Shown here one piece after another: positions 1 to 6,220 of a DNA stretch of 6,320 nucleotides. The stretch is from positions 1 to 6,320 of the forward strand of contig CAKVCH010000041.1 of assembly GCA_934725745.1 (NCBI GenBank), given 5' to 3'. The DNA is from an uncultured Clostridia bacterium (GTDB taxonomy: Bacteria; Bacillota; Clostridia; Christensenellales; UBA1242). The position numbers were made by a program, and so were the translations under genes. The number at the start of each line of letters is the position of its first letter. Positions within the stretch are counted from its first letter, which is position 1. The notes beneath the pieces are model-generated. The model was not told where the DNA came from. It worked only from the letters and a program-made list of their open reading frames with translations, and did no database searches.

Positions 1-179
1 TAGACCTTGAATCAATCACCGCTCTTAACAAAGGAATGATAAATTTCAAAGGTTGCCTACTTTTTGCAAGTAGCGACCAAGAGCTTACAGACACAGTTGC
101 AAAGAGAATCATTAAAATAGGCAAAACAAAAGAATTCGACAAATATTTGACATATAGTGAATATTTAAAACAACTTTAA
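1..179 (+). CDS. ABC-F family ATPase, C-terminal end (partial)
   Basis: This is the 3' end of a gene entering from the left. From base 3 the frame reads DLESITALNKGMINFKG and ends at TAA 177-179, giving 58 visible residues. DLESITALN followed by a short helix, an LLFAS strand and a TVAKRIIKIG segment is the end of the second nucleotide-binding domain of soluble ABC-F proteins of the YkpA/YbiT type, which act on ribosomes and lack membrane domains. The first two bases fit the preceding Leu of the usual NHLDLES D-loop. The final TYSEYL segment matches the usual short tail. Oddly, the H-loop, normally S-H-D, reads S-S-D here (AGC at 72-74), so the switch histidine is missing in this copy. The gene converges on the minus-strand SDR gene and is followed by a strong hairpin terminator. 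The family call is confident. The subfamily is inferred from the tail alone, since Walker A and B lie outside the window. Confidence 0.85.
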   Translation, partial: DLESITALNKGMINFKGCLLFASSDQELTDTVAKRIIKIGKTKEFDKYLTYSEYLKQL

Positions 180-213
180 ATTCGAGCGTTTTAACTCCAA
201 AATATCTATAAAC

Positions 214-253
214 AAAAAAGGAATTATACTTATTTAAGTATTGTTCCTTTTTT
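214..253. terminator. Bidirectional intrinsic terminator between convergent genes
   Basis: The outer stem AAAAAAGGAA (214-223) pairs perfectly with TTCCTTTTTT (244-253). After a two-base internal mismatch an inner stem ATACTT (226-231) pairs with AAGTAT (236-241), leaving a four-base loop ATTT. The A-run on one side and the T-run on the other make it work as a stem plus U-tract in both directions. It lies 34 bases after the ABC-F stop and about 110 bases after the SDR stop on the other strand, as expected between convergent genes. Confidence 0.85.
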
Positions 254-302
254 AATGCAAAATATTATTTTTTTATTATTGCAAGAATCTTAAAAATCTT
301 TT

Positions 303-326
303 CAAGCATTCCTTTTTATATGCTTG
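303..326 (+). terminator. Second, weaker hairpin in the intergenic gap
   Basis: CAAGCAT (303-309) pairs with ATGCTTG (320-326) around a 10-base loop and is followed by TTTT (327-330) on the plus strand. It could back up the 214-253 terminator for ABC-F readthrough, or protect the 3' end of the minus-strand transcript. The seven-pair stem and short U-run make it weak. It may have no function. Confidence 0.35.
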
Positions 327-366
327 TTTTAACCGTTTTTTTTAAAAGAATAAATGTCACAAAAAT

Positions 367-1161
367 TTATGTATACATTTTTCCAACCACATAAAGCATA
401 ACTCGCTCAGGTAAAATCTTGTTTAGCCCGCCAAGCAAGCGGTTAAGCTCCCCAACGATAACAGTGGCGGGCATCTTGCGTTTTTGTGACAATTTGTACA
501 TTTTTTTTGCAACAGTCACTGGGTCCTTGCCATTTTGTTCGTCGTGTTCCATTTTTTCAATAGATTTTACTACCGTTTTTTCGTAAACAGTCCCCTTATC
601 AAATGTTGATTTTTGTCTAGCCGATGTAAAACCCGACTTTGTATCCCCAAGTAAGCAGTTGCAAATTTGGATATTAAAAGGCTTAACTTCAAGCCTCAAA
701 GCCTTTGCCCAAATGTCTAAACTTGCCTTAGTTGCGCTATAAAAACTTTGAAATGGGATTGGAAAAAAACTTGCAAGTGAACTTGTACATAAAATTCTTC
801 CACCACCTTGCTTTCTCATAATTGGCAAGACTTGTTGCGTAACATTGACTGCACCATAGAAATTGACATCAAAAATTTTTTTTATATCATCCATATTTGT
901 ATTTTCAACACTTCCCGAAATCCCCATTCCCGCGTTGTTAATTAGGATGTCAATTCTTCCTTCTGCACTTTCAACTTGCGAAATGGCATCTTTAACTTGT
1001 TCCAGATTTGTTATATCGCATTTGATGAAATTGATGTTTTTATTTTCACCGTTATGGCGAGAAATTCCATAAACTTTATCGCCTTTTTTTTGAAAATAAT
1101 CAGCCACCACAGCGCCAATTCCGCTTGAATGTCCAGTTATTACAACTACTCTACTCATCAT
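367..1161 (-). CDS. Short-chain dehydrogenase/reductase (classical SDR)
   Basis: This is a cytoplasmic NAD(P)-dependent oxidoreductase of the classical SDR family; the substrate cannot be told. Numbered from the ATG at 1161 (264 residues): TGHSSGIG cofactor glycine motif at 9-16, Arg35 after the second strand (typical of NADP preference), Asp49 before the third helix region, NNAG at 75-78, and the complete tetrad Asn100, Ser128, Tyr141 and Lys145 (YxxxK). The LGDTKSGFT segment near 172-180 is the usual Pro-Gly-type loop with Leu in place of Pro. Length is normal for the family. The start is ambiguous. An upstream ATG at 1179 lies beyond the GGAG at 1174-1171, which instead sits 9 bases before the ATG at 1161 and 12 before the ATG at 1158. 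Starting at 1161 or 1158 also gives the usual short SDR N-terminus (MMSRVVVITG). The start overlaps the end of the upstream LRR gene by 8-11 bases, so the two are probably co-transcribed and translationally coupled. The TAA stop is at 369-367. Confidence 0.93.
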   Translation of the reverse strand: MMSRVVVITGHSSGIGAVVADYFQKKGDKVYGISRHNGENKNINFIKCDITNLEQVKDAISQVESAEGRIDILINNAGMGISGSVENTNMDDIKKIFDVNFYGAVNVTQQVLPIMRKQGGGRILCTSSLASFFPIPFQSFYSATKASLDIWAKALRLEVKPFNIQICNCLLGDTKSGFTSARQKSTFDKGTVYEKTVVKSIEKMEHDEQNGKDPVTVAKKMYKLSQKRKMPATVIVGELNRLLGGLNKILPERVMLYVVGKMYT

Positions 1162-2845
1162 ATAAATCTTCTCCGTCATTTATTTCATCACTTTCATAGT
1201 CAGTGTTTGTATATTCAGTATTTGTGTCGTCTGTCATTTCATCATTTTCAACATTTTGGTTTTCAGAACTCTCTTCCAAATCAACATAGTCTTGCTCTAA
1301 ATAACGGCTTTTGTTTTTACGATAAACGCTAGTCTCGTCTGTGTTTTCTTTTTCATAAGAATATTTTAACCTTTCTTTTCCCCGCCTTGATGCCCTTTTG
1401 TTTGCTTGATAAATTTCTTTATCTGACAAAGGCGCAACGACCGCGCCGTTTGAAAACCATCTAGTTAAAAAGACCCCGCAAATTATAAGTGTTACAATAA
1501 TAACAACAATAACAATGCCAAGAGCGACAAAGTTCCTCCCCGTTTTTTCGCCTGAAATTGTGACTCCGCTACTTTTTAATCCGTCAAATTCGCTATAAAA
1601 CTGAAGGCTAAATTTTCCGACATTTGTTATAGAAATTTTGTCTAAAATTGTTCCGCTACCCGACCCCAAAATGCCCAATGTTGCATTTTGCACAACATCT
1701 TGATAATTTGGAAGTGAAGTGTCAAATTCAATAGTTTGGCTAAACTCAATATCTTTATCCGACACATAATTAGTCGATACGACACCTTCTATAAGACACG
1801 AAACAGTTGGATTTGTCGGCGCGATATTTATTGTGTAAGAGCCAAGTTTCCTTGTATGATAATCTTTAAGTCCTACCCCATTTGAATAAGCGAAACGAAT
1901 AGATAATTTCCCCATAGGCATTAAAATTGAGTCACTGTTCTTTGTCGCGTCGCTTCTTACAATTTCCCCACTAAAACTACTTGAATCACCCGATGTTTCT
2001 CTATATGTCACAATCGTTGAAAGTCCGCTCACAACCGACAAATCGTTATTAAAAGTAGTGATTTTTGATAATGCTTTTAAATCTTGTTTAAGTCCTTGCA
2101 CAAGCAAAATTGGCTCACATCCAACATTAAAGCTATCCGTTGTTAAGTCAATTAAATTGTTAAAACTGACATCAAGCGTGCTAAGAGATTGTGGCAATTT
2201 AAGGTCTTCCCTATTTTCAAAATAATTGTCAAACAAATTAACGCTTGCGCCATTTTTTAAACTTGTCAAATCAATTGTCGATAGGTTATTCCCCATCAAA
2301 CTAATAGAATCCAAATTTTGCAAGATTGAAACTGGCAACACAACCTTACTTAGTTTATTAAAATTTGCCGACAAAACTTTCAAATTCGTAAAACTTATCA
2401 GTTGTCCTTCCGTTATTTCTAAAAGGTCGTTATTATCAAGATACAAATCGCTTATATTTGAAAAAGCCAAATTCCCAAGGCAAGCAAGCGAACTAATAGG
2501 AGTTTTTGTAACTAAACTGGTGTATTTTGCACCGTCTCCCGCGACAAGATATAGTTTTCCGTCGTTTAAATCGCTCACCATTTCTTGACCTTCTACTGTA
2601 CTAGGCGAATAACTTTTGTATCCATTTTCAAAAAAGTCAAGAGCAAATGTCGTTGAAAGTTTGTCATCTGTAATAACTTTTTTCATTGTTAAAAGTGCAT
2701 CATAAGTGTCATAATCAAGCCCATAAAACTCTTCACCTATTGGAACATCGGCAAATGAAACTTGCGTTCCGCTAGAAAAAAGAAAAAGAGAAATTATCGC
2801 CAAACAAAGCGTCAAAAAATACAAAATTTTGTTCGTTTTCTTCAT
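1151..2845 (-). CDS. LRR surface protein with one membrane helix and acidic cytoplasmic tail
   Basis: This 564-residue protein is predicted to be exported and anchored by one helix; its function is unknown. Residues 1-32 form a Sec signal peptide (KKTNK, hydrophobic core, likely cleavage after VSFA). Residues about 131-239 hold five leucine-rich repeats, with cores such as LYLDNNDL, LSANFNKL, ISLMGNNL and LDVSFNNL. Residues about 240-435 look beta-rich and Ig-like but match no family I recognise. Residues about 439-461 are the membrane helix (VALGIVIVVIIVTLIICGVF), followed by Arg and a basic stretch (NKRASRRGKERLK), so the tail of about 100 residues is cytoplasmic. Its last 50 residues hold 21 Asp/Glu, no Lys or Arg, and several Tyr. 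The ATG at 2845 is chosen because AGGAAAGGAG lies just upstream and the signal peptide starts there; an upstream in-frame TTG at 2869 has no such site. The AT-hook protein gene lies upstream on the same strand and the SDR gene overlaps its end. LRRs usually bind proteins, so a surface receptor or adhesion role is possible. Confidence 0.88.
   Translation of the reverse strand: MKKTNKILYFLTLCLAIISLFLFSSGTQVSFADVPIGEEFYGLDYDTYDALLTMKKVITDDKLSTTFALDFFENGYKSYSPSTVEGQEMVSDLNDGKLYLVAGDGAKYTSLVTKTPISSLACLGNLAFSNISDLYLDNNDLLEITEGQLISFTNLKVLSANFNKLSKVVLPVSILQNLDSISLMGNNLSTIDLTSLKNGASVNLFDNYFENREDLKLPQSLSTLDVSFNNLIDLTTDSFNVGCEPILLVQGLKQDLKALSKITTFNNDLSVVSGLSTIVTYRETSGDSSSFSGEIVRSDATKNSDSILMPMGKLSIRFAYSNGVGLKDYHTRKLGSYTINIAPTNPTVSCLIEGVVSTNYVSDKDIEFSQTIEFDTSLPNYQDVVQNATLGILGSGSGTILDKISITNVGKFSLQFYSEFDGLKSSGVTISGEKTGRNFVALGIVIVVIIVTLIICGVFLTRWFSNGAVVAPLSDKEIYQANKRASRRGKERLKYSYEKENTDETSVYRKNKSRYLEQDYVDLEESSENQNVENDEMTDDTNTEYTNTDYESDEINDGEDLYDE
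1168..1174 (-). promoter_or_regulatory. Ribosome binding site for the SDR gene, inside the LRR gene
   Basis: On the minus strand GGAGAAG spans 1174-1168, within the last codons of the LRR gene. It lies 9 bases (counted from GGAG) before ATG 1161 and downstream of ATG 1179, which argues for the internal start. A ribosome finishing the LRR protein would pass straight over it. Confidence 0.6.
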
Positions 2846-2850
2846 TTTTT

Positions 2851-2860
2851 CTCCTTTCCT
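2851..2860 (-). promoter_or_regulatory. Strong ribosome binding site deciding the LRR gene start
   Basis: AGGAAAGGAG (2860-2851 on the minus strand) ends five bases before the ATG at 2845. It sits downstream of the alternative TTG start at 2869, so it supports ATG 2845 only. Confidence 0.8.
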
Positions 2861-2884
2861 TTTAAACAATCTTTTTTTTTACAA

Positions 2885-2912
2885 ATTATCTAGCACTTAA
2901 AAATATTGCCAT
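2885..2912 (-). promoter_or_regulatory. Possible sigma-A-type promoter for the LRR-SDR pair
   Basis: On the minus strand ATGGCA (2912-2907, 4 of 6 to TTGACA) is followed after 16 bases by GATAAT (2890-2885, 5 of 6 to TATAAT). This would give a leader of roughly 30 bases before the LRR start. The gap to the upstream gene shows no convincing terminator, so readthrough from that gene is also possible. Confidence 0.4.
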
Positions 2913-3004
2913 TCTTGCATAGATTTTTGTCATTTCGAGTGAGTTTTTAAAGCAAATTTTGCTTACTAAATTAACCTAAATTTTTTCACGCAATAAGCCC
3001 CAAA

Positions 3005-5107
3005 CTATTTCTCGGTTTTTCTTGGTCTACCACGCTTTTTTGCAACTTTCTCCACTACTTTTTCTTTTCTTGGACGACCACGTTTTTTAGGTAGCATTGG
3101 AACACGCTCTTTTTTAGGTCTTCCGCGTTTTTTTGGTTCTTTTGCAACCTTTTCCTTTCTTGGTCTGCCCACTTTTCTAGGCGCGGTGCTTTTTATTTTT
3201 GATTTCTTGGCTTTTTCTTTTACTTGTTTTTGTTCTGACATTGTTTCTGCTACAACGTCTTCTTTTATCTCGTTCAAAGTGGCAGATTCTTGCTCGCTTT
3301 CACTATTATCTTGTGACATTTCAAGCAATTTTACTCCGTTGCTTGTTAATTCTTGTTTTTCTTTGTATTCAATCTTATAAATTGTCTTGTGAGTTCTCTT
3401 AAAATATGGAACAAGCGCTTTTACTTTTGTATCACCTTTCTTTTTCCAAGCAAAGAACATCAAAAGGTATATTGTAGTCAACAAGACAACAAGTCCCGCA
3501 AAACAAATAAGAAGAATCACCCACCAAGCAAGGGTTGCATCTTTTTCGCAAACAAACGAAAAGGTCGAAAAATCAACTAGATTGAAAATTGCGTAGTCGC
3601 CGTCTATGATGTAGTCAACGACTTCGACTTCATAATATGTTTCATTTCCGTGCACATGTAAAATCTTAAATTGTTTACCTTTGACCACTTCTGGAATAAG
3701 TACTTTCAGTGTTGATTTTCCAACAAGCAACGTGCCTTCCGCCCCAGCGATTTTTATGTCATATGAAAAAACAATTTGTTCGTTTTCCGCAACATATTTT
3801 CTAAATTTTGCAGAATTTTGGTCAAGCGGAAACTCATCGGTCGATATTTCTTTTACTTGTAATACTGCATTTGGCGAAATAAATCCCGTTTCGTCGACCG
3901 TAAGTTCGGCTTTTTCTATTAGGTTGTTGTCAACATATGAAATGGATGTTGCGTTAATAACAAGAGTCGAAGAAAGTGGCTCAATTTCATTATAATTTTT
4001 AAAGCCGTCCTTGTCATAAAACTCAGCAACAACAGCGTATGTTCCAACTTCAACAACGCTTGACTTTTCAACGCCGTTGTATTTGAATCTCACATTCAAA
4101 CCTTGCGCTTTGAAAAGCCCCGCGACATTGTCTTTCACATCGTCGTAATTAAGCCCGTTTTGCACGAGAGCTTTCTTTGTTTCTTCTGTATCTTTTAAAA
4201 TCAAATCAAGGTTGCAACCTTGACCATTATAAGTAAAGCTAAGACTGTTAAGTGTTACATACTCGACATATTTATAGTTCGCTTTAACAATTTCAAAGGC
4301 AAAGGTCAAAATTTCGTCTTTATTTTCGCCAGTAGACCACTCATAGTTCTCTTTTGGTTTTATTTTAACGGCGTAGTTACCAACTTCCTTTCTTCCAAAA
4401 TCAGTGTAAACACCATCAAATTCCATCGTTTCTTCGTCGAAGCCATAAATTGCAATATAACCTAGTTGTTCGTCTGGTTCCGTGACCTTGTGCTCCTTGC
4501 CGTCATATGTAAACACACCACCAAACTTGCGGTTTTGGACTGGTCTTTCAATTTGTATTTTAAGAGAATTTAACGCATTTTCAACCGTTGCCAAATGCGT
4601 GTCAGACGACGAATTTATCGCATCTTCGAGCCCATTTTGTCGCAAGATGTCTCTTTTTTCTTTATACTCTTGAACAATTTTTCTAACCGACTCTTTGTTC
4701 GAATGGTCAACATTTATTACTTTCGCCAATTTTTCTTCTGAGACACTATAATCTTGAACATAGCCTTTTTGAACAGACAAAAGCCTATATTTTTCATCCG
4801 CGTTTTGAAGCTTTCCCTTGTACGCCTCGTTTCCTTCTATTGTCAAATTGTCTTCATCGGTCAAATTTCTTTTTGATGACAAATATTCGCTCATACAAGA
4901 ATCTGCGCCATTCGACAAATAGTTGTCAATTGCCAAAATATCGTCACATTTTGCTAAAAACAATTGGAGAGTTTCGCTCTCACTCGCTACTTCTTCCGCA
5001 TAAGCATAAGGTTGCACAAAAGTTGTTTTCCCCGTCAATTTCAAAGGTAAACCTACAAAAATAAATGCAAACAAAAATATGAAAAATATTTTTTTGTAAT
5101 TACGCAT
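3005..5107 (-). CDS. Membrane protein with Ig-like ectodomain and four-AT-hook cytoplasmic tail
   Basis: This 700-residue protein is not a family I can name. In order: signal peptide 1-37 (likely cleavage after AYA, before EEVAS); a probably helical charged region about 38-187; a beta-rich Ig/MBG-like domain about 194-277 (FTYDGKEH ... VGNYAVKIKPKENYEW); a second about 283-385 (FTYNGQG ... VGTYAVVAEFYDKDGFKNY); a third beta-sandwich about 391-520 ending like surface-protein domains of Clostridia (LKVLIP, ILHVHGNETYYEVE, FSTFSFV); a membrane helix about 526-553 followed by KKK, placing the rest in the cytoplasm. The tail holds four AT-hook cores, GRP at 647-649, 662-664, 677-679 and 693-695, each flanked by Arg/Lys, spaced 15-16 residues. 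The last 74 residues contain 36 Lys/Arg. AT-hooks bind the minor groove of AT-rich DNA, so the inferred role is a membrane-anchored DNA-binding protein. ATG 5107 is preferred over ATG 5146 because GGGAG sits six bases upstream and the signal peptide begins there. The stop is TAG. Confidence 0.88.
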   Translation of the reverse strand: MRNYKKIFFIFLFAFIFVGLPLKLTGKTTFVQPYAYAEEVASESETLQLFLAKCDDILAIDNYLSNGADSCMSEYLSSKRNLTDEDNLTIEGNEAYKGKLQNADEKYRLLSVQKGYVQDYSVSEEKLAKVINVDHSNKESVRKIVQEYKEKRDILRQNGLEDAINSSSDTHLATVENALNSLKIQIERPVQNRKFGGVFTYDGKEHKVTEPDEQLGYIAIYGFDEETMEFDGVYTDFGRKEVGNYAVKIKPKENYEWSTGENKDEILTFAFEIVKANYKYVEYVTLNSLSFTYNGQGCNLDLILKDTEETKKALVQNGLNYDDVKDNVAGLFKAQGLNVRFKYNGVEKSSVVEVGTYAVVAEFYDKDGFKNYNEIEPLSSTLVINATSISYVDNNLIEKAELTVDETGFISPNAVLQVKEISTDEFPLDQNSAKFRKYVAENEQIVFSYDIKIAGAEGTLLVGKSTLKVLIPEVVKGKQFKILHVHGNETYYEVEVVDYIIDGDYAIFNLVDFSTFSFVCEKDATLAWWVILLICFAGLVVLLTTIYLLMFFAWKKKGDTKVKALVPYFKRTHKTIYKIEYKEKQELTSNGVKLLEMSQDNSESEQESATLNEIKEDVVAETMSEQKQVKEKAKKSKIKSTAPRKVGRPRKEKVAKEPKKRGRPKKERVPMLPKKRGRPRKEKVVEKVAKKRGRPRKTEK
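3008..3190 (-). other. AT-hook repeat region (four GRP hooks in the cytoplasmic tail)
   Basis: This stretch codes for residues about 640-698. Hook surroundings read VGRPRKEK, KKRGRPKKER, KKRGRPRKEK and KKRGRPRKTEK. The hooks recur every 45, 45 and 48 bases, and linkers such as KEKVAKEP, KERVPMLP and KEKVVEKVA resemble one another, suggesting growth by internal duplication of a module of about 15 codons. The canonical hook is Gly-Arg-Pro in a basic setting. All four have it, with basic residues on both sides; the first is preceded by RKV rather than KKR. Confidence 0.85.
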
Positions 5108-5111
5108 TTTT

Positions 5112-5118
5112 CTCTCCC
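5112..5118 (-). promoter_or_regulatory. Ribosome binding site deciding the AT-hook protein start
   Basis: GGGAGAG (5118-5112 on the minus strand) ends four bases before ATG 5107; measured from GGGAG the gap is six. The upstream ATG at 5146 has only AAGG about two bases away, which is too close. Confidence 0.75.
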
Positions 5119-5178
5119 GTGTCTTAAATTTTGTTCCGCTCGTCATTTCCTTAAAGCAAATTGAATTTTAAATACAAC

Positions 5179-5210
5179 ATTATAAATTTTGTAAAATCAA
5201 AACTAGCCAA
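5179..5210 (-). promoter_or_regulatory. Possible promoter for the AT-hook protein gene
   Basis: A perfect TATAAT lies on the minus strand at 5184-5179, giving a leader of about 65 bases. The best -35 candidate is TTGGCT at 5210-5205, but the 20-base gap is too long. The -10 alone is weak evidence in DNA this AT-rich. Confidence 0.3.
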
Positions 5211-5334
5211 AATAATAAATACAAATACTTAACAGCGCTCTTTTTTGATACACCATTAAAATGTCATTTATTAAATTTATTTCTCACAATTATTTTACAT
5301 AAAAATAAAAAAATAATCAAATAATTATCGCTTA

Positions 5335-5421
5335 TTTTTTTATCCATTTTTTTATGATTTTTTGCGGAATTTTTTATTGTATTTTTTTTTATTTTTTATC
5401 ATATTTTTAATTGATTTTTTT
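5335..5421. repeat. Run of eight spaced T-tracts (candidate curved DNA)
   Basis: T-tracts of 5-9 bases lie at 5335-5341, 5347-5353, 5358-5363, 5370-5375, 5382-5390, 5392-5397, 5404-5408 and 5415-5421. Centre-to-centre distances range from about 8.5 to 13.5 and average about 11.4 bases, close to one helical turn, the spacing that produces intrinsic curvature. It lies about 230 bases upstream of the AT-hook protein start. Confidence 0.5.
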
Positions 5422-5758
5422 GTATTAAAAAAATGTCTTTGTATGTTATTTACAAAGCTTTTTTATATGTTTTTTAATATGTTTCCATATACTTGCAACT
5501 TTTCTTATATTTCTAAAAGGATAATATGCTAATGATACTAAAAAATACTAAATAAGTTATGCTTATAATTACACATTTTCCTTTACATCTAAGAAATTAC
5601 TTTGCTTTTAATTTAATGTATTTATATTTCTCTTTTCTCTTCTACAATTTTTTAAATTAAACCATAAATTATTTTTCTCTTTTTCGCCCCAGCATACGCA
5701 TATACATTCATAAATATCAAAATTTTTCTTAAAATAAAAATAAATTTTGATTTTTTAC

Positions 5759-5787
5759 TTGAAATTTAATCAATTTTCATATACACT
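5759..5787 (+). promoter_or_regulatory. Possible plus-strand promoter ahead of the tRNA-like array
   Basis: TTGAAA (5759-5764, 5 of 6) is followed after 17 bases by TACACT (5782-5787, 4 of 6). Transcription would run through the tRNA-like repeats towards the tRNA-Thr. The match is modest for such AT-rich sequence. Confidence 0.25.
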
Positions 5788-5980
5788 AATATCGTGCTTG
5801 TGTAAAAACAACCTTGCTAATGTACTCCACACTAAAAATTTCCAACCAAATCGCAAAAAAACAATTACCAAAAGCACCTGCAAGCAAACAACACTATCTC
5901 AAATATAAAATCCACAAAAAAAGATTTTTCAAACCCTAAAATTACTTGCCTAAGGACGAATATCTCAACTCACACCTATT

Positions 5981-6018
5981 GCTTAAGCGCCTCGCGTCCA
6001 AAAGCACCGCTCGGCAAG
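5981..6018 (+). pseudogene. tRNA-Thr-like 5' half, most decayed copy
   Basis: This aligns with the copy at 6083: GCT at the start, a CTCG block, CAAAAG, and TCGGCAAG in place of TTGGTAAG. Several differences are C/T exchanges. No tRNA fold remains. Confidence 0.5.
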
Positions 6019-6082
6019 AGATTTGAAATGCCTAAAAATACCAACCTAAAAATTTAATAATTTAACCTATTTTTATAGATAT

Positions 6083-6120
6083 GCTACTGTGGCTCGTGCA
6101 AAAGAGCACTGCCTTGGTAA
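6083..6120 (+). pseudogene. tRNA-Thr(GGT)-like 5' half with altered D-loop
   Basis: GCTACTG stands where the acceptor strand would be, then TG, the D-stem GCTC/GAGC with loop GTGCAAAA (the GG needed for tertiary contacts is lost), and the loop TTGGTAA with anticodon GGT. After this the sequence becomes GATTTG, so only one anticodon-stem pair remains and no matching 3' half follows. It is not a working tRNA. Confidence 0.65.
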
Positions 6121-6183
6121 GATTTGAAATGCCTAAAATTACCGACTTAAAAACTTAATAAATTAGCCTATTTTTATAGATGT

Positions 6184-6220
6184 GCTACTGTGGCTCAGCG
6201 GTAGAGCACCACCTTGGTAA
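6184..6220 (+). pseudogene. tRNA-Thr(GGT)-like 5' half with canonical D-arm
   Basis: GCTACTG, TG, D-stem GCTC/GAGC around the canonical loop AGCGGTA, then CCACC and TTGGTAA form a textbook 5' half with anticodon GGT. The next bases, GGACT, pair at only two of five anticodon-stem positions, and there is no T-arm. A loose acceptor match (AATAGC near 6248-6253) could be the remnant of the 3' end. It is called a pseudo-tRNA. Confidence 0.7.

Larger units (their letters stand above)
5140..5780. other. Gene-free, extremely AT-rich intergenic region
   Basis: No reading frame with a start, a ribosome binding site and recognisable protein was found on either strand. Bases 5281-5460 contain only about 26 G/C in 180 by hand count, roughly 86% A+T. 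It is dominated by long T-runs on the plus strand, which are A-runs on the strand coding for the AT-hook protein. Scattered TATAAT-like words occur, as expected by chance. The region separates the divergent left-hand gene block from the tRNA-like repeats on the right. Confidence 0.75.
5923..6220 (+). repeat. Tandem repeat of about 100 bp, three units, each ending in a tRNA-Thr 5' half
   Basis: The units are 5923-6018 (decayed), 6020-6120 and 6121-6220. Each starts GATTT, contains a CCTAAA-AxTACC-like spacer with CCTATT, and ends in a tRNA-like 5' half. The last two units are about 90% identical outside the D-loop. The first keeps CCTAAAATTAC, CCTATT and GCT with many changes. The spacer after 6220 still shows AAAATTAC and ACTTAATA, so a further diverged unit leads into the intact tRNA at 6281. 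Confidence 0.8.

Noticed and set aside
2846..2869. Upstream TTG start adding eight residues to the LRR protein
   Set aside because: The strong AGGAAAGGAG site lies downstream of it, next to ATG 2845, where the signal peptide begins.
2950..2964. Palindrome AAGCAAA/TTTGCTT as a terminator after the AT-hook gene
   Set aside because: The stem is short and AT-rich with almost no loop and no following U-run; readthrough seems as likely.
863..5064. Plus-strand open frames of 63-120 codons lying opposite the three minus-strand genes
   Set aside because: They are antisense to well-supported genes, have no recognisable domains and look like shadows of the coding frames.
5108..5146. Upstream ATG at 5146 adding 13 residues to the AT-hook protein
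   Set aside because: Its AAGG is only about two bases away, and the added segment precedes a complete signal peptide with its own good site.
5529..5555. Tiny frame MLMILKNTK behind AAAAGGA, a possible leader peptide
   Set aside because: Only nine codons with no promoter, attenuator hairpin or downstream gene to regulate.
5820..5939. A 39-codon plus-strand frame starting ATG TAC TCC, rich in Lys
   Set aside because: It has no ribosome binding site and low-complexity, composition-driven content, and it overlaps the decayed repeat region.
5923..6220. Tandem repeats considered as a CRISPR array
   Set aside because: The period is about 100 bp, the spacers are themselves repeated and no cas genes are present; the conserved part is tRNA-like.
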